From CAVVSQ01 sp963848825 (lineage in GTDB: Bacteria; Planctomycetota; Planctomycetia; Gemmatales; Gemmataceae), in the NCBI GenBank assembly GCA_963848825.1, contig CAWKFA010000009.1:372001-436000 (forward strand): a stretch of 64,000 bases of DNA, written 5' to 3'. Under the pieces are notes generated by a model that saw only the letters and a program-made list of their open reading frames with translations, ran no database searches and was not told the DNA's origin. The translations under genes were made by a program, and so were the position numbers. Below, piece by piece: positions 36,424-45,980 of this stretch; the first letter of the stretch is position 1; each line of letters starts with the position of its first letter.

Positions 36424-37722
36424 ATGGGTAGGCTAAGGAACGGCTTGGTTTTGCTGGTGCTTGGAGCTCTGGCCGCGACGGGAGCGGCGGAGGGGCCGGA
36501 AGCGCCCAAGGACCTCAGAGAGTTAAATGTTCTCACAGGCAGCGACGCTCTTCAGGGGATGTTTAACCTTCTCAAAGCTGACAAGGCCGGCGCCGAGCGG
36601 CTCATCGCGGCCGCCCTGCCCATCGCGAAGGAAAAGAAGGAAGGCCTGACCTATAACGCCGCCCTGGTGCTTGCCCTGGTCACCGCGGAAATGAAGGACA
36701 TGGCCAAAAGCGAGGCCTTTTTTCGAGTATGCATGGACAAGGCCGCCAAGATGCAGAGCCCGCGCCGAATTCTGCAATCGTATGGCGGGCTGATCGAACT
36801 TTTCGAAGAAAACAAGAAGCTTGATTCGGCCGTGCGCGTGTCCCGCGAGCTCCTCGAACTCAAAACCGACGATGGTACGCCGCGGCTGGTCATGACCGTG
36901 GGCAGCACCGAATTTGGCGACATCGACTTTCACGAGGATGACACCTTCGATCCCGCCAAGCTGGTGCGGCCGCTGGTGCGCAAAATGCTCGTTCAGTTAA
37001 TCACCAAGCAGGGCAAATACGACCAGGCCCTCAAGCTGGTGAACAACCTGCTCAAGGAGAAGGACCAGTGGAAGGACCGCCAGCTCAAGGGCTGGGTCCT
37101 GCGCGAAGCAGGCAAGTATGATGAGGCCGCCAAAGTTTATGAAGACGTCCTGGAACGCATCCCCAAAGATCAAACGCTCGACCCCGAAGAGAAGGATTAT
37201 TACGCGGAGATTTACCGCTATTCCCTCAGCAATATCTACGTGGAGATGGGCCGCGTCGACCTGGCTACCGAGCAGTTGCAGCAATTGCTGGCACGCAAGC
37301 CCGACGACCCTGGCTATCACAACGATCTTGGCTACATCTGGGCCGACAATGGCATGAAGCTGGATGAGGCGGAAAAGCTAATCCGCCGGGCCCTGGAGCT
37401 GGACCGCAAGAAACGCGAGGCCAGTCCGAAATTCGACCCGGCGACAGACCATGACAATGGCGCCTATCTTGACAGCCTGGGCTGGGTGCTGTTCCGGCAG
37501 AAGAAATTTGAAGAGGCCAAAAAAATACTGCAGGAAGCCGTCAAGGATGATAAAAGCCAGCACGTCGAAATCTTCGACCACCTGGGTGATACCTGTTTGG
37601 AGCTGGGCGAGAAGGCCGAAGCCGTCGCGGCCTGGCGCAAAGGCCTCGAATACGTGGGCGAGAGTCGCCGCGATCAAAAAATCAAAGTCAGCGTCCAGAA
37701 GAAAATCGAAGCCAATCAATAA
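36424..37722 (+). CDS. Secreted TPR-repeat protein
   Basis: The 432-residue protein has a signal peptide (MGRLRNGLVLLVLGALAATG, cleaved near GAAEG) and then helical repeats throughout. TPR units are visible as KQGKYDQALKLVNNLLKEKD, REAGKYDEAAKVYEDVLERI, EMGRVDLATEQLQQLLARKP and KKFEEAKKILQEAV; the last ones are spaced by 34-residue steps (GYHNDLGYIWADNG, AYLDSLGWVLFRQ, IFDHLGDTCLELG). Such proteins scaffold complexes in the periplasm or outer membrane. The ATG at 36424 follows a GGAG box; earlier in-frame starts lack one. The frame is intact. Confidence 0.8.
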   Translation: MGRLRNGLVLLVLGALAATGAAEGPEAPKDLRELNVLTGSDALQGMFNLLKADKAGAERLIAAALPIAKEKKEGLTYNAALVLALVTAEMKDMAKSEAFFRVCMDKAAKMQSPRRILQSYGGLIELFEENKKLDSAVRVSRELLELKTDDGTPRLVMTVGSTEFGDIDFHEDDTFDPAKLVRPLVRKMLVQLITKQGKYDQALKLVNNLLKEKDQWKDRQLKGWVLREAGKYDEAAKVYEDVLERIPKDQTLDPEEKDYYAEIYRYSLSNIYVEMGRVDLATEQLQQLLARKPDDPGYHNDLGYIWADNGMKLDEAEKLIRRALELDRKKREASPKFDPATDHDNGAYLDSLGWVLFRQKKFEEAKKILQEAVKDDKSQHVEIFDHLGDTCLELGEKAEAVAAWRKGLEYVGESRRDQKIKVSVQKKIEANQ

Positions 37723-37737
37723 ACCCCGCAGGTCCCC

Positions 37738-37914
37738 GTAGGGTGGCGTCGAGCGTACTCGCGCTGACCCACCGGAATGAACACAACAGTGTTCGTGATC
37801 CAGGGGATAGGTCTCGTGATTAATTCAGGCGATGGGGTATTCCGGTGGGTCAGCGCGAGTACGCTTGACCCACCCTACAAAAAGACAGAAGCCGTTGCGC
37901 TGACCCACCCTACA
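37738..37914. repeat. Inverted pair plus partial third unit, GGTGGGTCA/TGACCCACC family
   Basis: Left unit 37738-37776 and right unit 37841-37878 are near-perfect inverted copies of a 38-base element, 64 bases apart. Each unit is itself a hairpin with 9-base ends GGTGGGTCA / TGACCCACC. A partial third unit (37897-37914) overlaps the end of the ABC-F gene and supplies its stop codon. The right unit is identical over 38 bases to 43526-43563. Confidence 0.9.
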
Positions 37915-39708
37915 TTTCTCGTTTGGCTTCTAGTTCTTGCCAGCGTTCATAGAGCTTTTCGACGAGTTCCTGCGCGGTTTGTAGCTCCCGACAACATTCT
38001 TGCAAACGAACGTGATCGGCGTCGCGGCCGGCCTTCTCCACCTCTTGCTGGCGGGCGGTTACTGTCTCCTCCGCGGCGAGAATCCGCTCTTCCATCTTGT
38101 CCCATTCATTCTGCTCCTGATAGCTGAGGCGCCGTGCCTTCGTGCGTGGGGCCTTGGGAGCCTTGGCACTACTGGCGGCCTTGGTTTCGCGACGGGTACG
38201 CTGGGCCGCTGCCCATTGAGTGAAGTCGGCAAACAGGTGAGCCCCGCCGTCACCATCCAGCCCCAGAATGTCGGTACACAGTCGGTCGAGCAGCGAACGA
38301 TCATGAGTCACGAGAATCAGTGCGCCGGAAAACTCTTCCAGGCTGTCTTCGAGTACCTCCAGCGAGGCAATATCCAGGTCGTTCGTCGGCTCATCCAGTA
38401 GCAACAGGTCCGCCGGATGCAACATCAGGCGAGCAATCAAGATGCGTGCCTGTTCGCCGCCGGAGAGGTCGCCGACGGGCAAGTCCAACTGTTCCGGGCG
38501 AAAGAGAAAGCGTTTGGCCCAGGCGGTGATGTGGTAGGACTGCCCTCGGTAGAGAACAATGTCGGCATTGGGCGACAGCGCCGTGCGCAGGGGAACAGCA
38601 CGCGACAGCTGTTGTCTGTTTTGGTCGAAGGTAACGACGCGGAGCCCGTCGGCGCGTTTGATCGTGCCGGCATCGGGATCGAGCCGGCCCGAGAGTAGGG
38701 CCAGGAGCGTGCTTTTGCCGCTACCGTTGGGCCCTAAGAGACCCAGCTTGGTCCCTGGGGACAGCATCAAGGAGACATTGGAAAATAACGGGCGGCCCCC
38801 CAGCGTTTTGGCCAGATCTTCAGCCACCAGCAGCTTGGCCGACTTACGACCGGTGGAGACGAAGTCGACATCGACGGTGCCGCGCGGCGCGGTGCGGGAT
38901 TGCATGGCTTTCAAGTCATTGAGCAGGCGGCCCGCCTCGGCCATACGCGCACTGGATTTGCCGGTGCGGGCCTGCGCCCGCGGCGGACCCATTCCATCTC
39001 GCGGCGCACCTTGTTGGCGAGCGCTTCTTCCTGGCGTGCCTGGGCCGCGAGAAAATCCGCGCGCTTGCCCAGAAAGTCGCTATAAGCGCCGGCGACGCGA
39101 AAATAGCCTTCGGCGTAAACCCGGTCTAGCTCCATGACGTGGTTGGTGACGTTTTCAAGAAAGTAGCGATCATGGCTAACGACCATGAAAGCGAAAGTAG
39201 CATTCTGCAGCAGCTCTTCGAGCCAGAGAATGCCTTCGAGGTCGAGGTGGTTGGTGGGCTCATCCAGCAGCAACAGATCAGGCCCACGCACCAGTTGCCG
39301 GGCGACTGCCAGGCGTTTGCGCCAGCCGCCGGACAGCGTGCCCGCCTTTTGGTTCGTGTCGGTGAAGCCCGCCTTGGTGAGCCAGATATTGATTTGCGTG
39401 GACCGGTCGCGTTCGTCCTCCAGCACGTCGTCCAGGACGCCTGCCAGGACTTCCGTCACCGTCTGCTCGGGATCGACGACGTCCTCTTGCTCCAGATAAC
39501 CCAGGCGCGCGGTCCGTCGCAGGGAAACGGTGCCCTCGTCCGGCGTCTCGAGGCCGGCCAGTATTTTAAGGAGGGTAGACTTACCCGAACCATTGGGGCC
39601 GATGAGGCCCACGCGTTCGCCGGCATGCAAGTCCAGCGAGATATTTTGGAACAAGGGCCGTGGACCATAAGCCTTGCTCAGTCCCATGGAACTCAGCAGT
39701 ACGGTCAT
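37910..39708 (-). CDS. ABC-F family ATPase, Uup-like, one frameshift
   Basis: ABC-F proteins are soluble tandem ATPases that act on ribosomes. The first nucleotide domain has GLIGPNGSGKSTLLKILAG, LSGGWRKRL and LLLLDEPTNHLD; the second has GLLGPNGSGKSTLLALLSG, LSGGEQARIL and LLLLDEPTNDLD. The linker (EEALANKVRREMEWVRRG) and a C-terminal coiled coil (MEERILAAEETVTARQQEVE and on) fit the Uup subgroup, about 600 residues. One frame break lies near 38985. It overlaps RNase R by four bases, so both are co-translated. The stop codon lies inside a dispersed repeat. Confidence 0.9.
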
Positions 39709-41894
39709 GGTTCGCGCCTTCGCCTCTCGCCGCTTTCCTTCTTGTTCTCGACAACGCGCAGATCGGCTTGCCGTTTCTGCAAATCGACACGCACCACCTT
39801 CACGCGCACCTTGTCCCCCAGCCGAAAGCGGCGTTTGGTCCGCTGACCAACCAGGCTGTGGGAAGCTTGATCGAAATAGTAGTAGTCATCCGGCAGGGTA
39901 CTAATGTGGGCCAGTCCCTCGACCGGGAGTACTTCCGCCTGGCCGTAGAAGCCGTAGTCGGCCACGCCGGTGATGATTACTTCCATTTCCATGCCGAGGC
40001 GTTCATTCAGGTAGTTGAGCAATTTGAGCTTGATCAGCTCGCGCTCGGCAGCCTCGGCGCGGCGCTCCATCTTGCTGCAATGTTCCCCCAGCGCGGTCAG
40101 CTCCGCGAAGTCGCTGCCGGCCCGGCCACGGCGGATGAGCTGATCCAGCAGCCGGTGCACGACCAGGTCCGGGTAGCGGCGAATGGGCGAAGTGAAATGG
40201 CAATAATTTTCACTGGCCAGCGCATAGTGCTCATCCTTGTCCGGGCTGTAAATAGCCTGCTTGAGGCTGCGGAGCATGGCGTAATGCACGGCATGCGCCT
40301 CAGGTTTGTCGGCGGACTGATTGAGAATGGCCTGCAAGGTGAAACGATCGGTCTCGCTCTGGACCTTGTAGCCCAGGATGCGGGCGAATTCGGCGAAGGC
40401 CTTGAGCTTGGCCGGCTCCGGCGAAGGATGAACGCGGCGCAGGAAGGCGATGTCCTTACCATCGAGGTGTTCGGCGACGGCCTCGTTGGCGAGCAGCATG
40501 AACTCTTCGATCATCTGGTGGCTAATATCGTTCTTGCGAAAATGCGCGCCGGTCACGCGTCCGTCTTTGTCGTATTCCAGCTCCGGCTCGGGCATATGCA
40601 GTTGCAAATAGCCGCGTTTAAGCCGCCTTTTGTTGAGGATAAGGGCCAGGTCGCGCATGCGGCCGAGTAATTCGAGTACTTCCGGCTCCACGGTGCCGAC
40701 CGCGGCGGCCGCTTCGCCCTTCGGGTCTTCGAGCAGAGCGAGGACCTGTTCATAAGTAAAGCGTTTTTTCACGCGGATGGCGCCATTGGCGAAGCGAGCG
40801 TCGGTCTTGATGCCGAGCGGGCTCAGTTCGATGAGGGCCGTCTTGACGTAGCGGACCTTGTCCTGCTGCAGACTGGCCAGTCCGTTGGAAATGATCTCGG
40901 GAAACATCGGCAACACGCGCTGGGGCAGATAGACGCTGGTGCTGCGTTTGCGGGCTTCTCGATTCAAGGCGGACCCCGGCGGGGCGAAATGGCTTACATC
41001 GGCGATGTGTACCCCAACCAGCCAGTGTTTCGTCCGCGGATCTTGCGTCAAGGAGATGGCATCGTCAAAATCGCGGGCATCGACCGGGTCGATGGTGATC
41101 GTCGTCCAGCTCGTAAAATCCTCGCGGCCGACCAGGTCGCTTTCGCTGAATTGCGCCGCCTGTAGACGGGCCTCTTCCAGGGCGTCGGCGGGGAACTCAT
41201 CGGGCAGCCCAAAGGCCTTGATGATGGACAGGGTATCGACGCCCGGTTGACCGCGCGGGCCGAGGATTTCGGTAATGACGCCTTCGCCGCGTTCCTCCGG
41301 GCTGGGAAAGCGCAACATCTCGAAGACGACTTTGTCTTCCGGCCGGGCGCCCTTCGCTCCGGGGTCGCCCACGTAGATACTGTGGCTAAAGACCGTGCCG
41401 TCGACGCGGACGAGGCCCTGGCCGTCGCGCTCGAAATAGGTGCCCACGAATTGCTTGGTGACGCGTTCGAGAACTTGAATAATCTCGCCACGCGGCCCGA
41501 GGTCTGGCCGCTTGGCTTTTTTGCCGATGCGCACGAGTACGGTATCGCCCGATGAGGCGTCGCCCACCGACTCCTGCGGTATATAAACGTCGGGCACTGG
41601 CGCGACCTTGTCCCCTTTCGGCAAGGGGCTGGAACGACTCACACGCACAAACCCAAAGCCACCGGCGGTTTTGCGAAACACGCCGGCCACGGTGTTGGTG
41701 CTGGCCCCGGGGCGCAGGGTGTTATTCTTGGCGAGTTCCAGGCGTTTTTCTTTGATGAGCTTGCGAACGGCATCCTTGAAGGCGTCGTACTGCTCGGTAC
41801 CCAGGCCGATCGAGCGCGCCAGTGCCTTGGGTTTCCGCGGCTGATAGTCTTGATGAGTGACCGCAGCGATGATTTGTTGGTAAATTTCAGACAT
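39705..41894 (-). CDS. rnr: Ribonuclease R
   Basis: RNase R is a processive 3'-5' exoribonuclease that degrades structured RNA. The 729-residue protein has an N-terminal helical part (MSEIYQQIIAAVTHQDYQPR), cold-shock domains, the RNB catalytic domain with TIDPVDARDFDDAISL (the metal-binding aspartates), VSHFAPPGSALNREARKRST, SPIRRYPDLVVHRLL, and a C-terminal S1 domain (RFRLGDKVRVKVVRVDLQKR). The ATG at 41894 is where similarity starts; the frame is open 37 codons further upstream. It lies 13 bases after the HD/OB nuclease gene and overlaps the ABC-F gene. The long intact frame contrasts with its broken neighbours. Confidence 0.95.
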   Translation of the reverse strand: MSEIYQQIIAAVTHQDYQPRKPKALARSIGLGTEQYDAFKDAVRKLIKEKRLELAKNNTLRPGASTNTVAGVFRKTAGGFGFVRVSRSSPLPKGDKVAPVPDVYIPQESVGDASSGDTVLVRIGKKAKRPDLGPRGEIIQVLERVTKQFVGTYFERDGQGLVRVDGTVFSHSIYVGDPGAKGARPEDKVVFEMLRFPSPEERGEGVITEILGPRGQPGVDTLSIIKAFGLPDEFPADALEEARLQAAQFSESDLVGREDFTSWTTITIDPVDARDFDDAISLTQDPRTKHWLVGVHIADVSHFAPPGSALNREARKRSTSVYLPQRVLPMFPEIISNGLASLQQDKVRYVKTALIELSPLGIKTDARFANGAIRVKKRFTYEQVLALLEDPKGEAAAAVGTVEPEVLELLGRMRDLALILNKRRLKRGYLQLHMPEPELEYDKDGRVTGAHFRKNDISHQMIEEFMLLANEAVAEHLDGKDIAFLRRVHPSPEPAKLKAFAEFARILGYKVQSETDRFTLQAILNQSADKPEAHAVHYAMLRSLKQAIYSPDKDEHYALASENYCHFTSPIRRYPDLVVHRLLDQLIRRGRAGSDFAELTALGEHCSKMERRAEAAERELIKLKLLNYLNERLGMEMEVIITGVADYGFYGQAEVLPVEGLAHISTLPDDYYYFDQASHSLVGQRTKRRFRLGDKVRVKVVRVDLQKRQADLRVVENKKESGERRRREP

Positions 41895-41907
41895 GATGGT
41901 GATGCGT

Positions 41908-42901
41908 CTATTCTCCTTCGGTGACCGGGCCCACGCCCGGTTGCAGGCCTTTAAAAAGCCGGCGCTGCATGGCTTGACTATACGGCGTCCACGCGGACGA
42001 GCCATTGCGATCTTCGCGAATGTCCCGGGTGAAACTGTGAACCTTGGCGTCGAAATTGTCGAGATGGTGAAGAGCGACCGCTTCGGGCGTCATGGGCAGG
42101 CGTGGGCTGCCGAATTCGTAGGTGCCGTGATGACTAAGAATCATGTGTTTCAATCTTAAGAGCAATTCCGCGGGAAAAGGTTCACCCGTCAGGTCGGGAA
42201 CGCGGGCGACTTTCTCGTCGAGCATCTCGACGCCGATGACGAGATGGCCCACCAGTTGCCCCTCGTCGGTGTAGCCGAAAACGCGCTCGCAACTGAGCTC
42301 GCGGACCTTGCCGATATCGTGGAGGAAGATGCCCATGAACAAGAGATCGCGGTTGAGCTCCGGATAAAGCGGCGCCAGGCGATCGGCCCCTTCCAGAAGC
42401 GTGACGACGTGTTCAAGCAAGCCGCCCAGGTAGGCGTGATGGTTGCGAATGCCGGCCGGCACCTTGCAAAACGCCTCCATGAGGGGTGCGTCCATGAGGA
42501 AGCACTCGCCCAGGGCGCGCAGGTGCGGATTTTCCAGACGATGGAGCATGGCCCGCAAACGTTCATAGAGCCGGCCGACGTCCTGTTCGGTGCGCGGAGA
42601 AAATCCCCAAGATTGACGAGTTGCGGGCCTACGCGATCGAGTTGCGTGAAGATGACCTGCAAGGCCCCCTGGAAGAGCTGGACCTTGCCCTTGATGCGCA
42701 AGAAATCCCCCTCTTCGAACCCTCGAAAATGCTGCTCGGTGGCATTCCACATGCGTGCGCTGATGGCGCCGGTGCGGTCGCGCAATTCCAACTGCAAGTA
42801 TAAGTTGCCGTTTTTGTTGCGCGCATCTGCTTGTCCGACACCAGGTAGATTTCATCCAGATTTTCCCCATCGCCCAATAGCTGCACGGAACGCCGAGTCA
42901 T
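41908..42901 (-). CDS. OB-fold/HD-domain 3'-5' exoribonuclease, YhaM-like, frameshifted
   Basis: This resembles YhaM, a 3'-5' exoribonuclease made of an N-terminal nucleic-acid-binding OB fold and an HD phosphohydrolase domain. The OB part reads LDEIYLVSDKQMRATK, then after a break near 42815 LQLELRDRTGAISARMWN and GFEEGDFLRIKGKVQLFQGA. After a second break near 42605 the HD domain has NHHAYLGGLLEHVVTLLEGA, MGIFLHDIGKVREL and LILSHHG-type MILSHHGTYEFGSPR, giving the H..HD..H..H metal site. Total about 330 residues. It is directly upstream of rnr, a natural partner in RNA decay. Confidence 0.85.
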
Positions 42902-42965
42902 GCGAATTCCTCACCCTCGCCAAGAAGACGCGCAAGCGCGTCCCAGGCATGGTCGCGTGACGGCT

Positions 42966-43397
42966 TCATGAGTTATTACCTTTTCTTTGTATGGTGCAGG
43001 CCCCGTCGTGACAGGGGATGAGCCGAAAGCGGTTCCGGGCCACCCACAAATACATCTTCTGTCCAAGCAGCGGAACTCCCGGGATATAGAGGAAGGGCGC
43101 GACGATCCACAAGAGAGGCACCCGCCATGCCAGCCAGCGCAGAGCACCGAAGCCATGGTAGACGTGGCTGCCGCTGGGCGTCACCAAATGCATCTCATCA
43201 ACCAGCGGCGCACCAGCCAATATCGGCTCCTTGAGGAGCGGCTGCGCCGGATCGCGAAAATTGATGTACTCCAGTCGTCCAAACCAATCCAGACGCCGGA
43301 GAATGGCGATCGATTTACAGCAAAACGCGCAATCCCCGTCATAAATTACCGAGGCCTGGCCGGAAGGTGCTGTCGTGCCGATCATCGTATTTTCCAT
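42966..43397 (-). CDS. DCC-family (DUF393) thiol-disulfide oxidoreductase-like protein
   Basis: The protein of 143 residues has the family's YDGDCAFCCKSIAILRRLDW motif near the start (DCC plus a second Cys pair), INFRDPAQPLL, MHLVTPSGSHVYHGFGALRW, a hydrophobic stretch VPLLWIVAPFLYIPGVPLLG and the end WVARNRFRL. DCC proteins share a thioredoxin-like fold; the redox partner is unknown. I chose the ATG at 43397 (MENTMIG). It is 64 bases upstream of the nuclease gene and may be the first gene of that transcript. Confidence 0.82.
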   Translation of the reverse strand: MENTMIGTTAPSGQASVIYDGDCAFCCKSIAILRRLDWFGRLEYINFRDPAQPLLKEPILAGAPLVDEMHLVTPSGSHVYHGFGALRWLAWRVPLLWIVAPFLYIPGVPLLGQKMYLWVARNRFRLIPCHDGACTIQRKGNNS

Positions 43398-43525
43398 GGA
43401 GTTGTCTCTTAAAGGATAACGCCTGTCGGAGCGGCGGACAACGGCATAACCGGCAATGGGGCCTTCGGATAACACACGATGACCAGAAAGAAGGCTCGTT
43501 TTCTGGAGACGAACTTGTGTGTATT

Positions 43526-43563
43526 TCCGGTGGGTCAGCGCGAGTACGCTTGACCCACCCTAC
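43526..43563. repeat. GGTGGGTCA/TGACCCACC element, single unit
   Basis: This 38-base unit is identical to 37841-37878. It covers the last codons of the adjacent glycosyltransferase gene; the terminal residues VGQAYSR and the TGA are read from the repeat, so it was inserted into the end of that gene or the gene has grown into it. Confidence 0.9.
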
Positions 43564-44678
43564 TGGAATCTATTTGTACGAGGCGGTTGAAGAGGGCCTG
43601 GTAGCGTGTGCTTTGCTCGGCGAAGGTGAAATGATCGCGGACCGTTTGACGGCCGTGGATGCCCATGGCCACGCGTGCCGGTTCGTCGCGCAAGGCATCG
43701 AGAATGCGGGCTGCGAGGGCGGCGGGATCGCCGGGCGGGACCAGGTAGCCGTTGGTGCCGTCGGTGATTACCTCGGGCGTGCCGCCCACGGCCGTGGCCA
43801 CGGCCGGTACGCCGGCGGCGAAAGCTTCCAGGAGGACGACGGGCAGCCCCTCGGTGTAGGACGGCAAGACAACGAGCTCCAGGTGCGGCAGGAACTTGGC
43901 AACGTCCGAGCGAAAACCGGCCAGAATGAAACGTGCGCTCAAGCCCGTGGCCTCGATTTGCTCGGCAAGCGCCTGGCGCAGCGGTCCATCGCCAAAATGA
44001 ATAAAGGCCACGTCGGGTTTCTCGGCAAGGACGATGGCGGCAGCCGCGACGAGTTGATCAAAGCCCTTTTCCTTGCTAAGGCGGCCCGCCGCACCGATGA
44101 TATATCTGGGCTTCGTTGTGAAAAAGCCCGCCAGCGCCTGGCCATACGCGGGATCGCACTCCGCGAAAGCCTCGGCAGCCACGGCGTTGCGTATGACGAC
44201 TATTTTTTCCTCTGCTATCCGCGCGACGCACACGCTCGGCCTGCGCTTCGGAAACGCACACGACGGCATTCATGCGGCGCATCACCAAACGGTCGAGGCT
44301 TTCGTAAAAGCGTACTTTGCGAGTGGCCGCAGTCCAGCCATGCGCGACGGCAACCGCCGGAATGCCGACTTGTCGGGCCGCCCACCAGCCGATCAGGTCG
44401 GGTTTATAACCGCTGCAGGTAAGCAGGTCGATTTTCAGCCGGCGCAATTCCCTGGCCACTTCGCTGGCCGCCGCCCTGAAATGCGGCGTGTTATTGGTCA
44501 GTGCCTGTCCCTCGAAACCGTGCAGGTGGACCTGATCGAGAAATGCCTGACATTTACCATGTTCCGCGAAGGTCAAAAATATGCTCGTGGTGGCGGCATC
44601 GAGATGGCGAGCAAGGCCCAGCATTTGCCGCTCGGGCCCGCCGTAAAAGGGGGAAGCCAGCAAATGAGCGATGCGCAT
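43535..44678 (-). CDS. GT4-family glycosyltransferase, one frameshift
   Basis: A retaining, GT-B glycosyltransferase of about 380 residues at the downstream end of the polysaccharide locus. The acceptor domain starts MRIAHLLASPFYGGPERQML; the donor domain has GAAGRLSKEKGFDQLVAAAA, FILAGFRSDVAKFLPHLELV and the signature SYTEGLPVVLLEAFAAGVPA with E...E, then GGTPEVITDGTNGYLVPPGD. One break lies near 44225. The last residues come from a dispersed repeat. The sugar is not predictable. Confidence 0.87.
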
Positions 44679-44728
44679 GAGGAAGGCCTCCGCCGGTCCA
44701 ACGATATTCGCCAGGAGCCATCTGGCAA

Positions 44729-45978
44729 TCAGAAGGGGCGATCACTTGCCTGTGCCGCGATCTTCTCCCCGTGGGAACCGACGAGTTTTTCCCAGATGCC
44801 CGCCAATTTGCTCGCCAGATTATCCCAATCGTAAAGGGCCAGCACTTGAACGCGCGCAATTGAGCCTGGGCCTGGGCAGCCCGTGGTTGGCGAAGTGTTT
44901 GCACCAGGGCGGCAGCCATGGTGTCCTCCTCTGCCTCGGTATAGTGCTCACCGGCACGCAGACACAAACCTTCCGCGCCCACCCGCGACGACACAACGGG
45001 CAGACCACACGCCAGTGCCTCCAGGATCTTGAGGCGCGAGCCGCCGCCGATCCGCAGCGGCACGGTCATGACGCTACTCCGAGCCAGGAATGGGCGCACG
45101 TCCGGCACATCGGCATGCAACTCGACGTGGGCCAATCCGCCAATGCGTTGTGCCAGGGCAGCGGAAGGATTGCGGCCTACCACCATTAGCCGTGCCCCTG
45201 GCTCAGCACGCAACACTTCCGGAAAGATCTTATCGAGCAGCAACGCCACGGCGTCCTGGTTAGGGCGCCAATCGAGTGCGCCCAGGAACAATATTTGGCC
45301 AGGTTGGTGATCGGGCGTCACCGCTTCGAAAAATCCGCGGTCAATGCCATTCTCCACGACATCGACATTGGCCTGGCCAAATTGATCGCGGACGAGGATG
45401 GCGTCTTCCGCGCTCACGGCCACCACGCCGTCCGCCTGGTGGAATGCCCAGCGCTCGAAACGCTCGAAGGCGCACCATTGCCTTTTCAAGAACCAGCGTT
45501 TGGCGAAACCGCGCGCATTCTCGAAATAACGTTGCCAGATGAGGGTGTCCACATTGTGCGCGATCAGCAGCCGCCGACCAGCGGAAGCAGCCGCCAGCAA
45601 TGGCAAATGCGCGGACCACTCGAACTGCCAGAGGTCCACCTTATGGGCGGCCGCGTGGCCATTTATGACCGCGGCTAACTTCTTGCTCTGATGGCTGGCA
45701 ACGGAATAGGGCTGCCGTGAAAACAGGTTGAGGGCCAGCCGGCCATAAAAGGCGGGCCCCTTCTTGCGCGGCAGCGGATCATCGACCAGGATCGGGTTGA
45801 TGTGATGGTCGCGCAGGTATTCGGCGGCGGCGCGCCGTCATGCGCCGGCCGTCTGACAACGACCGATGTACGTGACCTCATGCCATTGGGCCAGTCGCTG
45901 CATCAGGTGCAGCGTGCGCAGCCGCTTGCCGGAAGTCGGAGGATAGGAGACGTCGCCGTCGACGATGACCGCGTGCAT
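44729..45978 (-). CDS. Glycosyltransferase, GT4/TIGR03087-like, frameshifted
   Basis: About 415 residues of a GT-B enzyme of the kind found beside exosortases. MHAVIVDGDVSYPPTSGKRL is followed by LHLMQRLAQWHEVTYIG; after a break near 45835 come AAEYLRDHHINPILVDD and LLIAHNVDTLIWQRYFENAR; the donor domain has ILFLGALDWRPNQDAVALLL, MVVGRNPS and PLRIGGGSRLKILEALACGL, the usual E-rich motif. A break near 44850 leads to the C-terminus VLALYDWDNLASKLAGIWEK with stop at 44729. The DWRPNxxA block is the best marker for this subgroup. Confidence 0.85.
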
Positions 45979-45980
45979 AG

